A stretch of 61,305 nucleotides of DNA from Acidobacteriaceae bacterium (GTDB lineage: Bacteria > Acidobacteriota > Terriglobia > Terriglobales > Acidobacteriaceae). The DNA lies in the NCBI GenBank assembly GCA_003138975.1, contig PLHQ01000023.1, positions 1 to 61,305 of the forward strand. Direction: 5' to 3'. A program made the position numbers and the translations under genes. Within the stretch, counting starts at the first letter, position 1, and each line of letters starts with the position of its first letter. The notes under the pieces are model-generated. The model searched no databases. It was not told the DNA's origin and was given only the letters and a program-made list of their open reading frames with translations. Below are positions 53,087 to 61,106 of this stretch, in pieces.

Positions 53087-53110
53087 GTGGTACAAAGTGG
53101 TACGGAGTGG
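53087..53110 (+). promoter_or_regulatory. MraZ operator: three GTGG direct repeats
   Basis: GTGG occurs at 53087, 53097 and 53107, a 10-base period (GTGGTACAAA, GTGGTACGGA, GTGG), starting directly after the -10 box. MraZ is known to repress its own operon by binding TGGGN-type tandem repeats with 10-base spacing at the promoter, so autoregulation is likely. Confidence 0.75.
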
Positions 53111-53273
53111 CCAAGTCGTTTAAGATCGTGGGGACGGGAAGCTGAAAAAGAGGAGCCGGTGGAAATCCGACCCGAAAGCAGGCCGAACAACCCGAACCAG
53201 CTGAGTTTGACCAAGTTTTGCGCCGTTTTTACCTCCCCGGTTGCAGTCGCAGTGACAGACAAAGAAAAAGAAC

Positions 53274-53714
53274 ATGTTTCGCGGCAATCACCCAACTCGC
53301 GTCGACGAAAAGGGACGGTTAAAGGTCCCGGCGGAGTTCAAGCGGGTGATCGACGAGAAGTATGGACAGCAATACTACATCACAAGTCTGGATGGGAAGG
53401 TTGCTCAAGTGTATCCCTTCGAGGAATGGGAGCGGATCGAGCAGAAGCTGGCGGGGCTCTCCACCTTCAATCCGACGAAGAAGAAGTTTCTGGACCGCGT
53501 GAACTATTACGGGCAGATGGTGGAAATGGATGGACAAGGGCGGTTGCTGATACCGCAACTGCTGCGCGAGGCGGCACAAATCAAAGGCGAGGTTGCGGTT
53601 ACCGGCAATCTGACGCACTTGATCGTGCGCAACCTAGATGCGTACCGCAAGCAGGTCGAGGAAGAAAAGTTCACGCCTGACGATGAGAAGACGCTCGACG
53701 AATTGGGCATTTAG
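53274..53714 (+). CDS. mraZ: MraZ transcriptional regulator
   Basis: A 146-residue AbrB-like double-SpoVT-fold protein: MFRGNHPTRVDEKGRLKVPA at the start and QMVEMDGQGRLLIPQLLREA in the second half, the two DNA-binding repeats. It forms a ring-like oligomer and represses the dcw cluster at its own promoter, where the matching triple repeat is present. It starts the division and cell-wall operon. The next gene begins on the last base of its stop. Confidence 0.95.
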   Translation: MFRGNHPTRVDEKGRLKVPAEFKRVIDEKYGQQYYITSLDGKVAQVYPFEEWERIEQKLAGLSTFNPTKKKFLDRVNYYGQMVEMDGQGRLLIPQLLREAAQIKGEVAVTGNLTHLIVRNLDAYRKQVEEEKFTPDDEKTLDELGI

Positions 53715-54646
53715 TGGGCCAGGGTTCGACAGACACCCCTCAGGGGGTTGGGCATGGTGGTGGAAGGGAAGCGAGCCATGTTCCGGTTCTTTTAAAAGAA
53801 GCCATCGACTTTCTAAACGTGCAGCGTGGTGGGACCTACATCGACGCCACGGTGGGCTTGGGCGGACACAGTTACGAAATCGCAAAACGCCTCGGCGCAC
53901 CGGGACATTTGATTGGGCTCGATAAAGATCCTGCGGCGTTGGACATCGCGCAAGCAAAGTTGACCGGGGAAGAATTTCCGAAGGTCACGCTGTTGCAGTG
54001 CTCGTTCGCGGAAGTGGGAGATCGGTTCGGCAAGAATTTTGCGGACGGACTGCTGGCCGACATTGGAGTAAGCAGTTTGCAATTGGACAATGCGGCGCGC
54101 GGATTTAGTTTTCAGGCGGACGGACCGCTCGACATGCGGATGGACCCGCGGTCGGAGCGAACCGCCGAACAAGTGGTAAACCACCTCGACGAGCGCGAGC
54201 TTGCCGATGTGATTTACGAATTCGGAGAGGAAAGGAGGTCGCGGAGAATCGCCAGAGCCATTGTCCGGTCGCGGCCGATACGATCTACCGCACATCTTGC
54301 GGATGTCATATCAGCCGCGGCCCGGCCAATGAATTCTGAACAGAGGCGAATTCATCCGGCGACCCGAACTTTTCAAGCTCTCCGAATCTTCGTAAACCGC
54401 GAACTGGACGATCTGCGGGCGCTGCTGGAAGCGGCGCCCCGGGTTCTGAAGCCGGGAGGACGCGTGGTGGTGATCAGTTTTCATTCGTTGGAAGATCGCA
54501 TCGTAAAGGATGCCTTCCGCGAAGCACAAATTAAGTACAAGTACTTCCGGGTGCTGACCAAGAAACCGGTGACGGCATCCGAAGAAGAGCATGATCGGAA
54601 TCCGCGAGCACGAAGCGCGAAGTTGCGGGCAGCGGAAAAAGTTTAG
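53714..54646 (+). CDS. rsmH: 16S rRNA (cytosine-N4) methyltransferase RsmH
   Basis: A 310-residue SAM-dependent methyltransferase that modifies C1402 of 16S rRNA. The motifs ASHVPVLLKEAIDFLN, SAM-binding YIDATVGLGGH and DGLLADIGVSSLQLDNAARG, plus RGFSFQADGPLDMRMD and the C-terminal VVVISFHSLEDRIVKDAFRE, are all present. Start GTG 53714 overlaps the mraZ stop by one base, so translation is coupled. Part of the dcw cluster. A hairpin and a small coupled ORF follow. Confidence 0.95.
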   Translation: MGQGSTDTPQGVGHGGGREASHVPVLLKEAIDFLNVQRGGTYIDATVGLGGHSYEIAKRLGAPGHLIGLDKDPAALDIAQAKLTGEEFPKVTLLQCSFAEVGDRFGKNFADGLLADIGVSSLQLDNAARGFSFQADGPLDMRMDPRSERTAEQVVNHLDERELADVIYEFGEERRSRRIARAIVRSRPIRSTAHLADVISAAARPMNSEQRRIHPATRTFQALRIFVNRELDDLRALLEAAPRVLKPGGRVVVISFHSLEDRIVKDAFREAQIKYKYFRVLTKKPVTASEEEHDRNPRARSAKLRAAEKV

Positions 54647-54669
54647 GCTCCGGAAAACCTGCTGGAGTC

Positions 54670-54698
54670 CCCGGCATAGCCGTACAAGCCGTGCCGGG
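54670..54698 (+). promoter_or_regulatory. Stem-loop between rsmH and a small ORF
   Basis: CCCGGCA (54670-54676) pairs with TGCCGGG (54692-54698) around a 15-base loop that can itself pair (GCC with GGC-type bases). It lies in the 154-base gap and could adjust read-through to ftsL. Confidence 0.45.
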
Positions 54699-54800
54699 TC
54701 GTTCAGGTTCTGAAAAAGGCGGACAAAGATTCGCCGATGAAAAAAGGTTTCCGCTTCGGAAGCCAGGTTCTGGGTGGGAATTCGAGTTGGAAGGTGCGAG

Positions 54801-54974
54801 ATGTATTCAGGAACGATGTATTCGGGAACATTGATCAAGGATTTGATGGCGGCGGTGGAACGCGCTGAACGGAGCGCTCAGCAAAAGCGCATAACCGAGG
54901 AAACGGAACTGAGGAGGCTTTTCGAGTTGCAATCTTGGCAGCACACGGAACAGGTTTTCGCAGGAGCGGCATAA
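54801..54974 (+). CDS. Small ORF translationally coupled to ftsL
   Basis: A 57-residue frame. It begins MYSGTMYSGT, the product of a 15-bp tandem duplication, then a helical, charge-rich region (DLMAAVERAERSAQQKRITE, EETELRRLFELQSWQH). No signal peptide or membrane segment. A GGAAGG site lies six bases before ATG 54801, and its TAA overlaps the ftsL ATG (TAATG). The site, the overlap and the dcw location support it as a real gene; its job is unknown, perhaps to set FtsL level or to bind FtsL cytoplasmically. Confidence 0.6.
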   Translation: MYSGTMYSGTLIKDLMAAVERAERSAQQKRITEETELRRLFELQSWQHTEQVFAGAA

Positions 54975-55441
54975 TGGCGACGGCAGCAGCTGTAATGCGG
55001 GGTGCACTTCCGGCAGCGCGGCGGAACACTTTCTTCACGGGAACACCGGAGATTTATTTCGCCAAGGCGATCGACAATTCGCGTCTGGTGAAGGTGGAAG
55101 ACCCCGGACACAATCGCGAGATGAAACAGTTTGGTACCGCACTCGCTGTCCTGTTCATGCTGGTATTTACCTATGCCTGGCAGCACTTCCGCGCGATTGA
55201 ATATGGCTATCAGATCGAGTCGGCAAAGCGGGAGCTCAGCAACCTGACCGAGATGAACCGGGCGCTGCGGTTGGAGGATGCAAGCTTGCGCGATCCGGAA
55301 CGGATTGACGTAATGGCGCGTCGCATGGGGCTGGTTCCGCTGGAACCGGGACAGGTGATCCGTATGGACAGCGCGTCAGCGGATTCGAATGCTCCGGTGA
55401 TGGCGAGCGCAGTCCCTATTTCTGTGTTGGCCGGGCAGTAG
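54974..55441 (+). CDS. ftsL: Cell-division protein FtsL
   Basis: A 155-residue bitopic protein. A cytoplasmic N-part of about 60 residues is followed by one membrane helix (FGTALAVLFMLVFTYAWQHF, residues 56-74) and a periplasmic coiled coil (YQIESAKRELSNLTEMNRAL, LRLEDASLRDPERIDVMARR). It forms the FtsQLB complex and binds FtsW/FtsI. Sequence identity to model FtsL is weak; assignment rests on size, topology and position between rsmH and ftsI. The longer in-frame start at 54935 is rejected in favour of ATG 54974, which overlaps the upstream stop. Confidence 0.85.
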   Translation: MATAAAVMRGALPAARRNTFFTGTPEIYFAKAIDNSRLVKVEDPGHNREMKQFGTALAVLFMLVFTYAWQHFRAIEYGYQIESAKRELSNLTEMNRALRLEDASLRDPERIDVMARRMGLVPLEPGQVIRMDSASADSNAPVMASAVPISVLAGQ

Positions 55442-55485
55442 CTTAGCGAACTGCCGAGGGCGGCTGTCCCCGCAAGAACTTAAGT

Positions 55486-55513
55486 GGCGGTCCGCCGGAT
55501 TGGTGGGACCGCC
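55486..55513 (+). promoter_or_regulatory. Hairpin between ftsL and ftsI
   Basis: GGCGGTCC (55486-55493) and GGACCGCC (55506-55513) form a perfect 8-bp stem. A GTCTAAGCG direct repeat follows (near 55519 and 55534). It may be a partial terminator or a stabilising element; a GCCGAGGGCGG repeat copy lies just before at about 55453. Confidence 0.45.
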
Positions 55514-55566
55514 ATGTTTGTCTAAGCGATGTCTGTCTAAGCGGGCCAACGATTAGCGAAAGCTTC

Positions 55567-57792
55567 ATGGCGACCAGCTCCAACCTCGGCAAGAATTCGC
55601 GGCTCTACCTGCTCGGCAGCTTGCTTTTGTTCTGGTGCCTAGCCATCTGCGGGCGCCTGGTTTATTTGCAGATTTTCCGATACGGCAGCTTTGTGAAGCA
55701 GGCGGAACACCAGCAGCAGCGCGAGATTCCGCTTTCCGCCAAGCGCGGCGTGATTTACGACCGCGCCGGACATGAGCTGGCGATGTCGGTGTTGGTCGAT
55801 TCCGCTTTCGCTGTGCCGTCGGAAGTGAAAGACCTTCCCACCGCAGTCTCTCTCGTCACGCGCATCACCGGCGAGGATCACAACGTCGTACTCGCCGATT
55901 GCCGCAATCACAAAACTTTTTGCTGGGTCGGGCGCAAGGCCGATGACGAGACCATTGAGCGCATCAAGTCGCTCAACCTGCAGGGCATCCATTTTCAGAA
56001 AGAGCCGAAGAGATTTTATCCCGCGCGTGACCTGGCGGCGCAGGTGGTGGGAACCGTCGGCATGGAAGACGCCGGCCAAAGCGGCATCGAGCACGCGTTC
56101 GACGATGAACTGCGGGGACGCGCCGGTAAAATGTTCATCTCAGTGGATGCGCGGCGGCGGTGGTTCTCCGATGTGGAGAAGCAGCCGGAGCCGGGCGAAA
56201 ACCTTGTCCTGACCATTGACAAGAACATTCAGTACATCGCCGAGAAGGAACTGGATCAGGCGATTCACGATACGCAGGCGATCGCGGGCACTGTGATTGT
56301 GGAGAATCCGCATACCGGGGAAATTCTGGCACTGGCCAACCGGCCAACGTTCAATCCGAATCTGCGTAAGCAAATCACTCCCGCCGCGCTGACTAACCGT
56401 GCTGTAAGTTATGTGTACGAACCGGGATCGACGTTCAAGCTGGTAACGATTTCGGCGGCGCTCGAAGAGAAGCTGACGAATCCCGATGAAGTGTTCGACT
56501 GTCAGATGGGATCGATTGTCTACAACGGCATGCGCATTCGCGACTCGAAGCCGCATGGTCTGTTGCCGGTGTGGGGCGTGCTGGCGGAATCGAGCGATGT
56601 GGGCGCGATCAAAATTGCGCTCCGGCTAGGTGAAGATAGGTTTTACAAATACATTCGTGCCTACGGATTTGGACAGCAGACCGGGATCGAGTTGCCAGGC
56701 GAGACGCGCGGACTGACCAAACCTGTGAGCCGCTGGTCAAAGGTGTCGATCGCGGCGATCTCCATGGGTCAGGAGATTGGGATTTCCCCGCTTCAGTTGG
56801 CGGGATTAATTTCGACGTTTGCCAATGATGGAGTTTGGGTCGCGCCGCGCATCGTCGCGGGCCCGGTTGAGGCGCAGGGCTCGCCGCGGACTGTGGCGTT
56901 TCATCCGGGAGCGTCGCGGCGAGTTATTTCCAGTTACACCGCGGCCGAGATGCGGTCGATGATGCAGAAGGTGGTGCTCGAGGGCACGGGACGCAAGGCG
57001 CTTCTGGAGGGGTACACTTCGGCGGGAAAGACAGGAACGGCGCAGAAGGTGGATCCGGCCACAGGGGCCTATTCGAAGACCAAATATATCGGGTCATTCG
57101 CGGGATTCGCGCCAGTGAATAATCCGCAGATTGTAGTGGCCGTAATTCTGGATTCAGCCGTGGGACTGCACCAAGGTGGGCAAGTGTCCGCGCCGGTGTT
57201 TCGTCGCGTATCGCAGCAGGTGCTCGAATATCTCCATACGCCGCACGACCTGCCGCTCGCGCCGAACCATCAGTTGCTACTGGCGCAAGCCAGGATGAAG
57301 GATAAGGATTTGGAAGAAGGCACGCCGGATCACCCGGGCGAGCCGCTGGAGACCGCGGAGGTGGATGGTGATTCCTCACATCCCGCAGGGGACAAGGATG
57401 GTGCGGCGCGGGCGCTCCCTTCGAGAAGCTCAGGGCAGACTTTGCCCGCGACGGGCGGCAGCAACGGAAACGTAGTGCAGGCGGCGATGCGGCAAAGTGA
57501 GCCGCTAACGGGAGCGGCCAGCCAGCCCGTGCCAGCAAAAGATCCAAGCGCTGCCGATGCTGCAGGCCAGGAGAAACCGCCGACGAGTGGAACCGTGGTC
57601 TTGGACGTCGAGCAAGGCGGAATTGAAGTGCCGTCCTTCGTCGGCAAGACCGTACGGGGAGCGTTGGAAGCCGCGCAGGATGCTGGCCTCGAATTGGAGG
57701 CCGTCGGCTCCGGTGTGGCGCGGCAACAATCTCCGCCAGTAGGGACGCATGTGGCCGCGGGCGCGCATGTGACGGTGCAGTTCGGGCGGTAA
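55567..57792 (+). CDS. ftsI: FtsI division transpeptidase (PBP3) with PASTA domain
   Basis: A 741-residue class B PBP. Membrane anchor LYLLGSLLLFWCLAICGRLV (residues 14-33), a pedestal domain (LSAKRGVIYDRAGHELAMSV), and the transpeptidase domain with Ser288 in PGSTFKLV, AESSDVGAIKIA as the SxN motif region, and KTG in AGKTGTAQK. After residue 590 an Ala/Gly-rich linker leads to one PASTA domain (VEVPSFVGKTVRGALEAAQD-like, about 680-741), which may bind lipid II or muropeptides. It cross-links septal wall with FtsW. The linker is partly encoded by a REP-like sequence (57417-57451). Confidence 0.93.
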   Translation: MATSSNLGKNSRLYLLGSLLLFWCLAICGRLVYLQIFRYGSFVKQAEHQQQREIPLSAKRGVIYDRAGHELAMSVLVDSAFAVPSEVKDLPTAVSLVTRITGEDHNVVLADCRNHKTFCWVGRKADDETIERIKSLNLQGIHFQKEPKRFYPARDLAAQVVGTVGMEDAGQSGIEHAFDDELRGRAGKMFISVDARRRWFSDVEKQPEPGENLVLTIDKNIQYIAEKELDQAIHDTQAIAGTVIVENPHTGEILALANRPTFNPNLRKQITPAALTNRAVSYVYEPGSTFKLVTISAALEEKLTNPDEVFDCQMGSIVYNGMRIRDSKPHGLLPVWGVLAESSDVGAIKIALRLGEDRFYKYIRAYGFGQQTGIELPGETRGLTKPVSRWSKVSIAAISMGQEIGISPLQLAGLISTFANDGVWVAPRIVAGPVEAQGSPRTVAFHPGASRRVISSYTAAEMRSMMQKVVLEGTGRKALLEGYTSAGKTGTAQKVDPATGAYSKTKYIGSFAGFAPVNNPQIVVAVILDSAVGLHQGGQVSAPVFRRVSQQVLEYLHTPHDLPLAPNHQLLLAQARMKDKDLEEGTPDHPGEPLETAEVDGDSSHPAGDKDGAARALPSRSSGQTLPATGGSNGNVVQAAMRQSEPLTGAASQPVPAKDPSAADAAGQEKPPTSGTVVLDVEQGGIEVPSFVGKTVRGALEAAQDAGLELEAVGSGVARQQSPPVGTHVAAGAHVTVQFGR
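57417..57451 (+). repeat. REP-like palindrome inside the FtsI linker
   Basis: Contains TTCGAGAAGCTCAGGGCAGA followed by a short inverted sequence (GGGCAGAC and TTTGCCC). It matches the form of the CTTCGACAAGCTCAGG-type repeats common in several phyla. It encodes part of the disordered linker. Confidence 0.4.
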
Positions 57793-57964
57793 TAGATCTC
57801 GATAGCTGAGCGCACAAAGACGCGAAAGAATTTCCGATCAGCGCCTGGTTCTTTCTGTGACCTCTGGGGTTAGGACTTCTCGTTTGACCGCCTGAAAAAC
57901 CACGTGTTACGGTAATCAGTCACACCGTTCTTGACGACCCTGCTCGCTGATTGAGGTTTGGATT

Positions 57965-59113
57965 TTGTCTTCTGTTGAGGCTACTGCCGCCATCCGCAAA
58001 ACTGCGCTGAACGCCGTCCATCGCCAGATGGGAGCGAAGATGGTGGACTTTAATGGCTGGGACATGCCGGTGGAGTACCCCGCGGCGATCGGCTGCGGCA
58101 TCATCAACGAGCACATGGCGGTGCGCACCGGCGTGGGCATTTTCGACGTCAGCCACATGGGCGACATCCGCCTGGTCGGCCCGCAGGCGTTGGTCGCGGT
58201 GCAGCATATTTCCATGAATGATGCTTCACGGCTGGCGGTGGGGCAGGCGCAGTATTCGGCGCTGCTCTATCCGCAGGGGACGTTTGTGGACGATGTGATC
58301 GTTCACCGACTGGGCGAAGATGAATACCTGCTGGTGATTAATGCGGGCACGCGCGAAAAAGACTTCCATTGGGTGCGCGACAATACACGGCAGTTCGACT
58401 GCGCGGTGGAAAATCTGTCGGACGACTTCACGCAGATAGCGATCCAGGGGCCCAAGGCTGTGGGCGTGCTGCAGAAATTGACTGACGCGGATTTGAGCGC
58501 GGTAAAGTTTTATTGGATCACGCGCGGTTCTGTCTGCGACTTGAAGAAAATTCTGATTGCGCGGACGGGATACACAGCAGAAGATGGCTTTGAAATCTAC
58601 GTTCCGGCGGATGAAGCGACCAGCGCGCGCGTTTGGAATGAGATTCTGAACGCGGGCAAGGAATTTGGGATTGTTCCCTGCGGTTTGGGCGCGCGAAACA
58701 CTCTGCGCCTCGAAGGCAAACTCCCGCTCTACGGACACGAGATTTCCGATACGATTAATGTTTGGGAAGCTGGGCTCGACCGCTTCTGCAGGATGGAGAA
58801 GCCGGAGTTTGTCGGCCGGGCCGCGCTGGAAAAGGCGAAAGCCGAAGGCGTGAAGCGGACCCTGATTGGCTTGGAGATGGTAGAGCGCGGCATCGCGCGC
58901 GACGGATATAAAATTTTAGGTGGCGGCGGGCGCGAGATTGGGTGCGTAACCAGCGGATCGCCCGCGCCATTCCTGAAAAAGAATATTGCGTTGGCCTACG
59001 TGCCACCAGAGTTCGCCGAGGTGGGCACGGCGGTGAAGGTGGAGATTCGCGGGCAGGGCGTTGCGGCGCAAGTGGTGCCGACGCCGTTTTATAAGAGGCC
59101 GAAAACGGCTTAA
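57965..59113 (+). CDS. gcvT: Glycine cleavage system T protein
   Basis: A 382-residue aminomethyltransferase. RQMGAKMVDFNGWDMPVEYP, FDVSHMGDIRLVGP, QIAIQGPKAVGVLQKL, IARTGYTAEDGFEIYVPADE and the C-terminal PPEFAEVGTAVKVEIRGQGV follow the family order, with the folate-binding Asp in the MGDIRL region. It moves the methylene from the H protein lipoyl arm to THF. TTG 57965 is used; a GAGG site lies eight bases upstream. First gene of gcvT-gcvH-gcvPA-gcvPB. It follows ftsI after 172 bases, with no glycine riboswitch seen. Confidence 0.95.
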   Translation: MSSVEATAAIRKTALNAVHRQMGAKMVDFNGWDMPVEYPAAIGCGIINEHMAVRTGVGIFDVSHMGDIRLVGPQALVAVQHISMNDASRLAVGQAQYSALLYPQGTFVDDVIVHRLGEDEYLLVINAGTREKDFHWVRDNTRQFDCAVENLSDDFTQIAIQGPKAVGVLQKLTDADLSAVKFYWITRGSVCDLKKILIARTGYTAEDGFEIYVPADEATSARVWNEILNAGKEFGIVPCGLGARNTLRLEGKLPLYGHEISDTINVWEAGLDRFCRMEKPEFVGRAALEKAKAEGVKRTLIGLEMVERGIARDGYKILGGGGREIGCVTSGSPAPFLKKNIALAYVPPEFAEVGTAVKVEIRGQGVAAQVVPTPFYKRPKTA

Positions 59114-59143
59114 CCGCACAGGGAGCAACACACAGAGAGTTTC

Positions 59144-59167
59144 GCTAGAAGCTTTAGGAGCTAGAAG
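59144..59167 (+). repeat. Short repeat before gcvH
   Basis: Units GCTAGAA and GCTTTAG at 7-base spacing, then another GCTAGAA two bases later. The block lies five bases before the gcvH ATG. It is similar in length to the heptamer arms but only partly regular. Confidence 0.35.
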
Positions 59168-59172
59168 CCATC

Positions 59173-59562
59173 ATGGCCTATCCAACAGATCGCAAATATA
59201 CGAAAGAGCATGAGTGGATTCAGGCGAGCGGAGCGACGGCTACCGTCGGCATCACCGATCATGCGCAGGAATCGTTGGGTGACATTGTTTTCGTCGAACT
59301 GCCGAAGGTCGGCGCGGAACTCGCGGCCGGCAAGACGTTTGGAACGGTCGAATCGGTGAAGGCGGTGTCGGATTTATATGCTCCGGCCTCGGGAACGGTG
59401 ACCGAGATCAACGCGGACCTAGCTACCTCGCCGGAGAAAGTGAATAAGGATCCACACGGCTCCTGGATGATGAAGATCACGCTGAAGAATGCGGGCGAGC
59501 TGGATGCGCTGCTTTCCGCTGCTGATTATGAGAAGTTCGTGGCGGAAGAAGCGGGGCACTGA
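59173..59562 (+). CDS. gcvH: Glycine cleavage system H protein
   Basis: A 129-residue lipoyl carrier. The lipoylated lysine is Lys63 in GTVESVKAVSDLYAP, and the motif is preceded by FVELPKVGAELAAGKTFGTV and the start YTKEHEWIQASG. It shuttles the aminomethyl and dihydrolipoyl arms among the P, T and L proteins. Length and spacing are normal. Located between gcvT and gcvPA; the gap to gcvPA is filled by a heptamer repeat element. Confidence 0.96.
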   Translation: MAYPTDRKYTKEHEWIQASGATATVGITDHAQESLGDIVFVELPKVGAELAAGKTFGTVESVKAVSDLYAPASGTVTEINADLATSPEKVNKDPHGSWMMKITLKNAGELDALLSAADYEKFVAEEAGH

Positions 59563-59563
59563 A

Positions 59564-59649
59564 GAATTGCCGATTGTCGATTTCCAGTTGCCGAATGGGT
59601 GGTGCCCCGGTTCCGATCGGAAATTGGAAATTGGTAATCGAAAATCATG
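59564..59649. repeat. Inverted heptamer-repeat element between gcvH and gcvPA
   Basis: Left arm (59564-59598): five 7-bp units such as CGATTGT, beginning two bases after the gcvH stop. Right arm (59615-59649): five units such as AATTGGA, the inverted family. Only 16 bases separate the arms. Confidence 0.75.
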
Positions 59650-59726
59650 TGATTCTGGACACGGATTGAGCCAGCGGGCACCTGTCATAATCGAACTGAC
59701 CTCGAATCACATCTAAACAACTTCCT

Positions 59727-61106
59727 ATGCGCTATCTACCGAAATCTCCTGCCGACCGCGAGGCCATGCTGAAGGCGATTGGCCTGTGCTCGGTCGACGA
59801 ACTATTCGCGCCAATTCCAGCGGAATACCGGCTGAGCCGCGACCTGAAAATTCCGCGCCAGATGGCGGAATCGGAAATCGTCGACTATTTCCGCCAGCGT
59901 TCGCGGGAAAACGGTGAAGGTTACACCAGCTTTCTGGGCGCAGGCGCCTACTCCCATTACCGGCCTGTGATTATTGATTCGCTGATCTCGCGGGGCGAAT
60001 TCCTTACCGCCTATACGCCTTATCAGGCAGAGATTTCCCAGGGCACCCTGCAGTCGATTTTTGAATTTCAGACCATGATTTGCGAACTGACCGGCATGGA
60101 AGTGGCCAATGCTTCCATGTACGACGGCTCAACCGCCGCGGCTGAGGCGGTCATGATGGCCGTGCGCCTGACGAGCCGGCGGTCGGTAGTGGTGGCGCGC
60201 AGCTTGCATCCGGAGTATCGCGAAGTGCTCGCGACCTACGCGACGCATCAGGGAATGCCGCTTTCTGTGGCGAGTTTTGGCGATGATGGGCGGCTGAATC
60301 TGACGGAATTCGAGAAGTTGATTACGCCGGAAACGGCCTGCGTGCTGATTCAATCGCCGAACTTCTTTGGTTCCATAGAAGACGTGGCGGCGATCGCCGA
60401 GATCGTGCACAGGCACGACGCAATGCTCGTGGTATCGATTGCCGAAGCAGTGTCATTGGGAATCGTGGAACCGCCGCGCCAGGCGGACGTCATCGCGATG
60501 GAGGCACAATCGTTTGGCGTACCCCTGGGATTTGGTGGGCCTTACTGCGGAGTGATTGCCACGCGGGAAAAATTTGTGCGGCAAATGCCCGGGCGATTGG
60601 TGGGTCAAACCGTCGACAGACAGGGCAAACGCGGATTCGTACTCACGCTAGCCACCCGCGAACAGCACATCCGGCGCGAGAAGGCGACATCGAATATTTG
60701 CACCAATCAGGCGCTGGTTGCGCTGATGGTGAACATTTTTATGACGGTGTATGGCAAGGTTGGATTGAAGGAGTTGGCCAAGCAAAACTTGGCTAAGACG
60801 GCCTATGCGGCTGGAACTTTTTCCGAGCATGGGAAGGTGCTATTCGCCGCGTCGCCTCGGTTCAACGAGTTTGTGGTGCAGACCAAAGAAGATCCCTATG
60901 CCATCAACAGCCGGCTTCTGGGACACAAGGTGATCGGCGGATTCCCGCTGAAAAAGTTTTATCCCGAGTTGGGGAATGCAGCATTGTGGTGCTGTACGGA
61001 ACTCACTACGCGGAGCGCAATCGATACGGCGGTGGGGTTGGTCGCGGAAAGCGAACGCTCGGTGCGTTCCCCTAAAGAAGCCGATGTCGAGGAGGTGACG
61101 CGATGA
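59727..61106 (+). CDS. gcvPA: Glycine decarboxylase subunit 1 (P protein, N-terminal half)
   Basis: A 459-residue fold-type I PLP-family subunit. [56 protein letters not shown] and the C-terminal region [14 protein letters not shown] mark the PA half. The active PLP lysine is carried by the partner subunit gcvPB. In this organism the P protein is split in two, as in Thermus and many Gram-positives. Its TGA overlaps the gcvPB ATG by ATGA, so the subunits are made in matched amounts. Confidence 0.95.
   Translation: MRYLPKSPADREAMLKAIGLCSVDELFAPIPAEYRLSRDLKIPRQMAESEIVDYFRQRSRENGEGYTSFLGAGAYSHYRPVIIDSLISRGEFLTAYTPYQAEISQGTLQSIFEFQTMICELTGMEVANASMYDGSTAAAEAVMMAVRLTSRRSVVVARSLHPEYREVLATYATHQGMPLSVASFGDDGRLNLTEFEKLITPETACVLIQSPNFFGSIEDVAAIAEIVHRHDAMLVVSIAEAVSLGIVEPPRQADVIAMEAQSFGVPLGFGGPYCGVIATREKFVRQMPGRLVGQTVDRQGKRGFVLTLATREQHIRREKATSNICTNQALVALMVNIFMTVYGKVGLKELAKQNLAKTAYAAGTFSEHGKVLFAASPRFNEFVVQTKEDPYAINSRLLGHKVIGGFPLKKFYPELGNAALWCCTELTTRSAIDTAVGLVAESERSVRSPKEADVEEVTR

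Noticed and set aside
54737-54868. Alternative 43-residue ORF starting MKKGFRFG between rsmH and ftsL
   Set aside because: It lacks a ribosome site, is out of phase with the ftsL overlap and has Gly-rich non-protein-like ending; the frame at 54801 is better supported.
57793-57964. Possible glycine riboswitch upstream of gcvT
   Set aside because: The conserved glycine aptamer core pieces and tandem arrangement are not present; only a weak GAAAGAA/TTCTTTC stem is seen.
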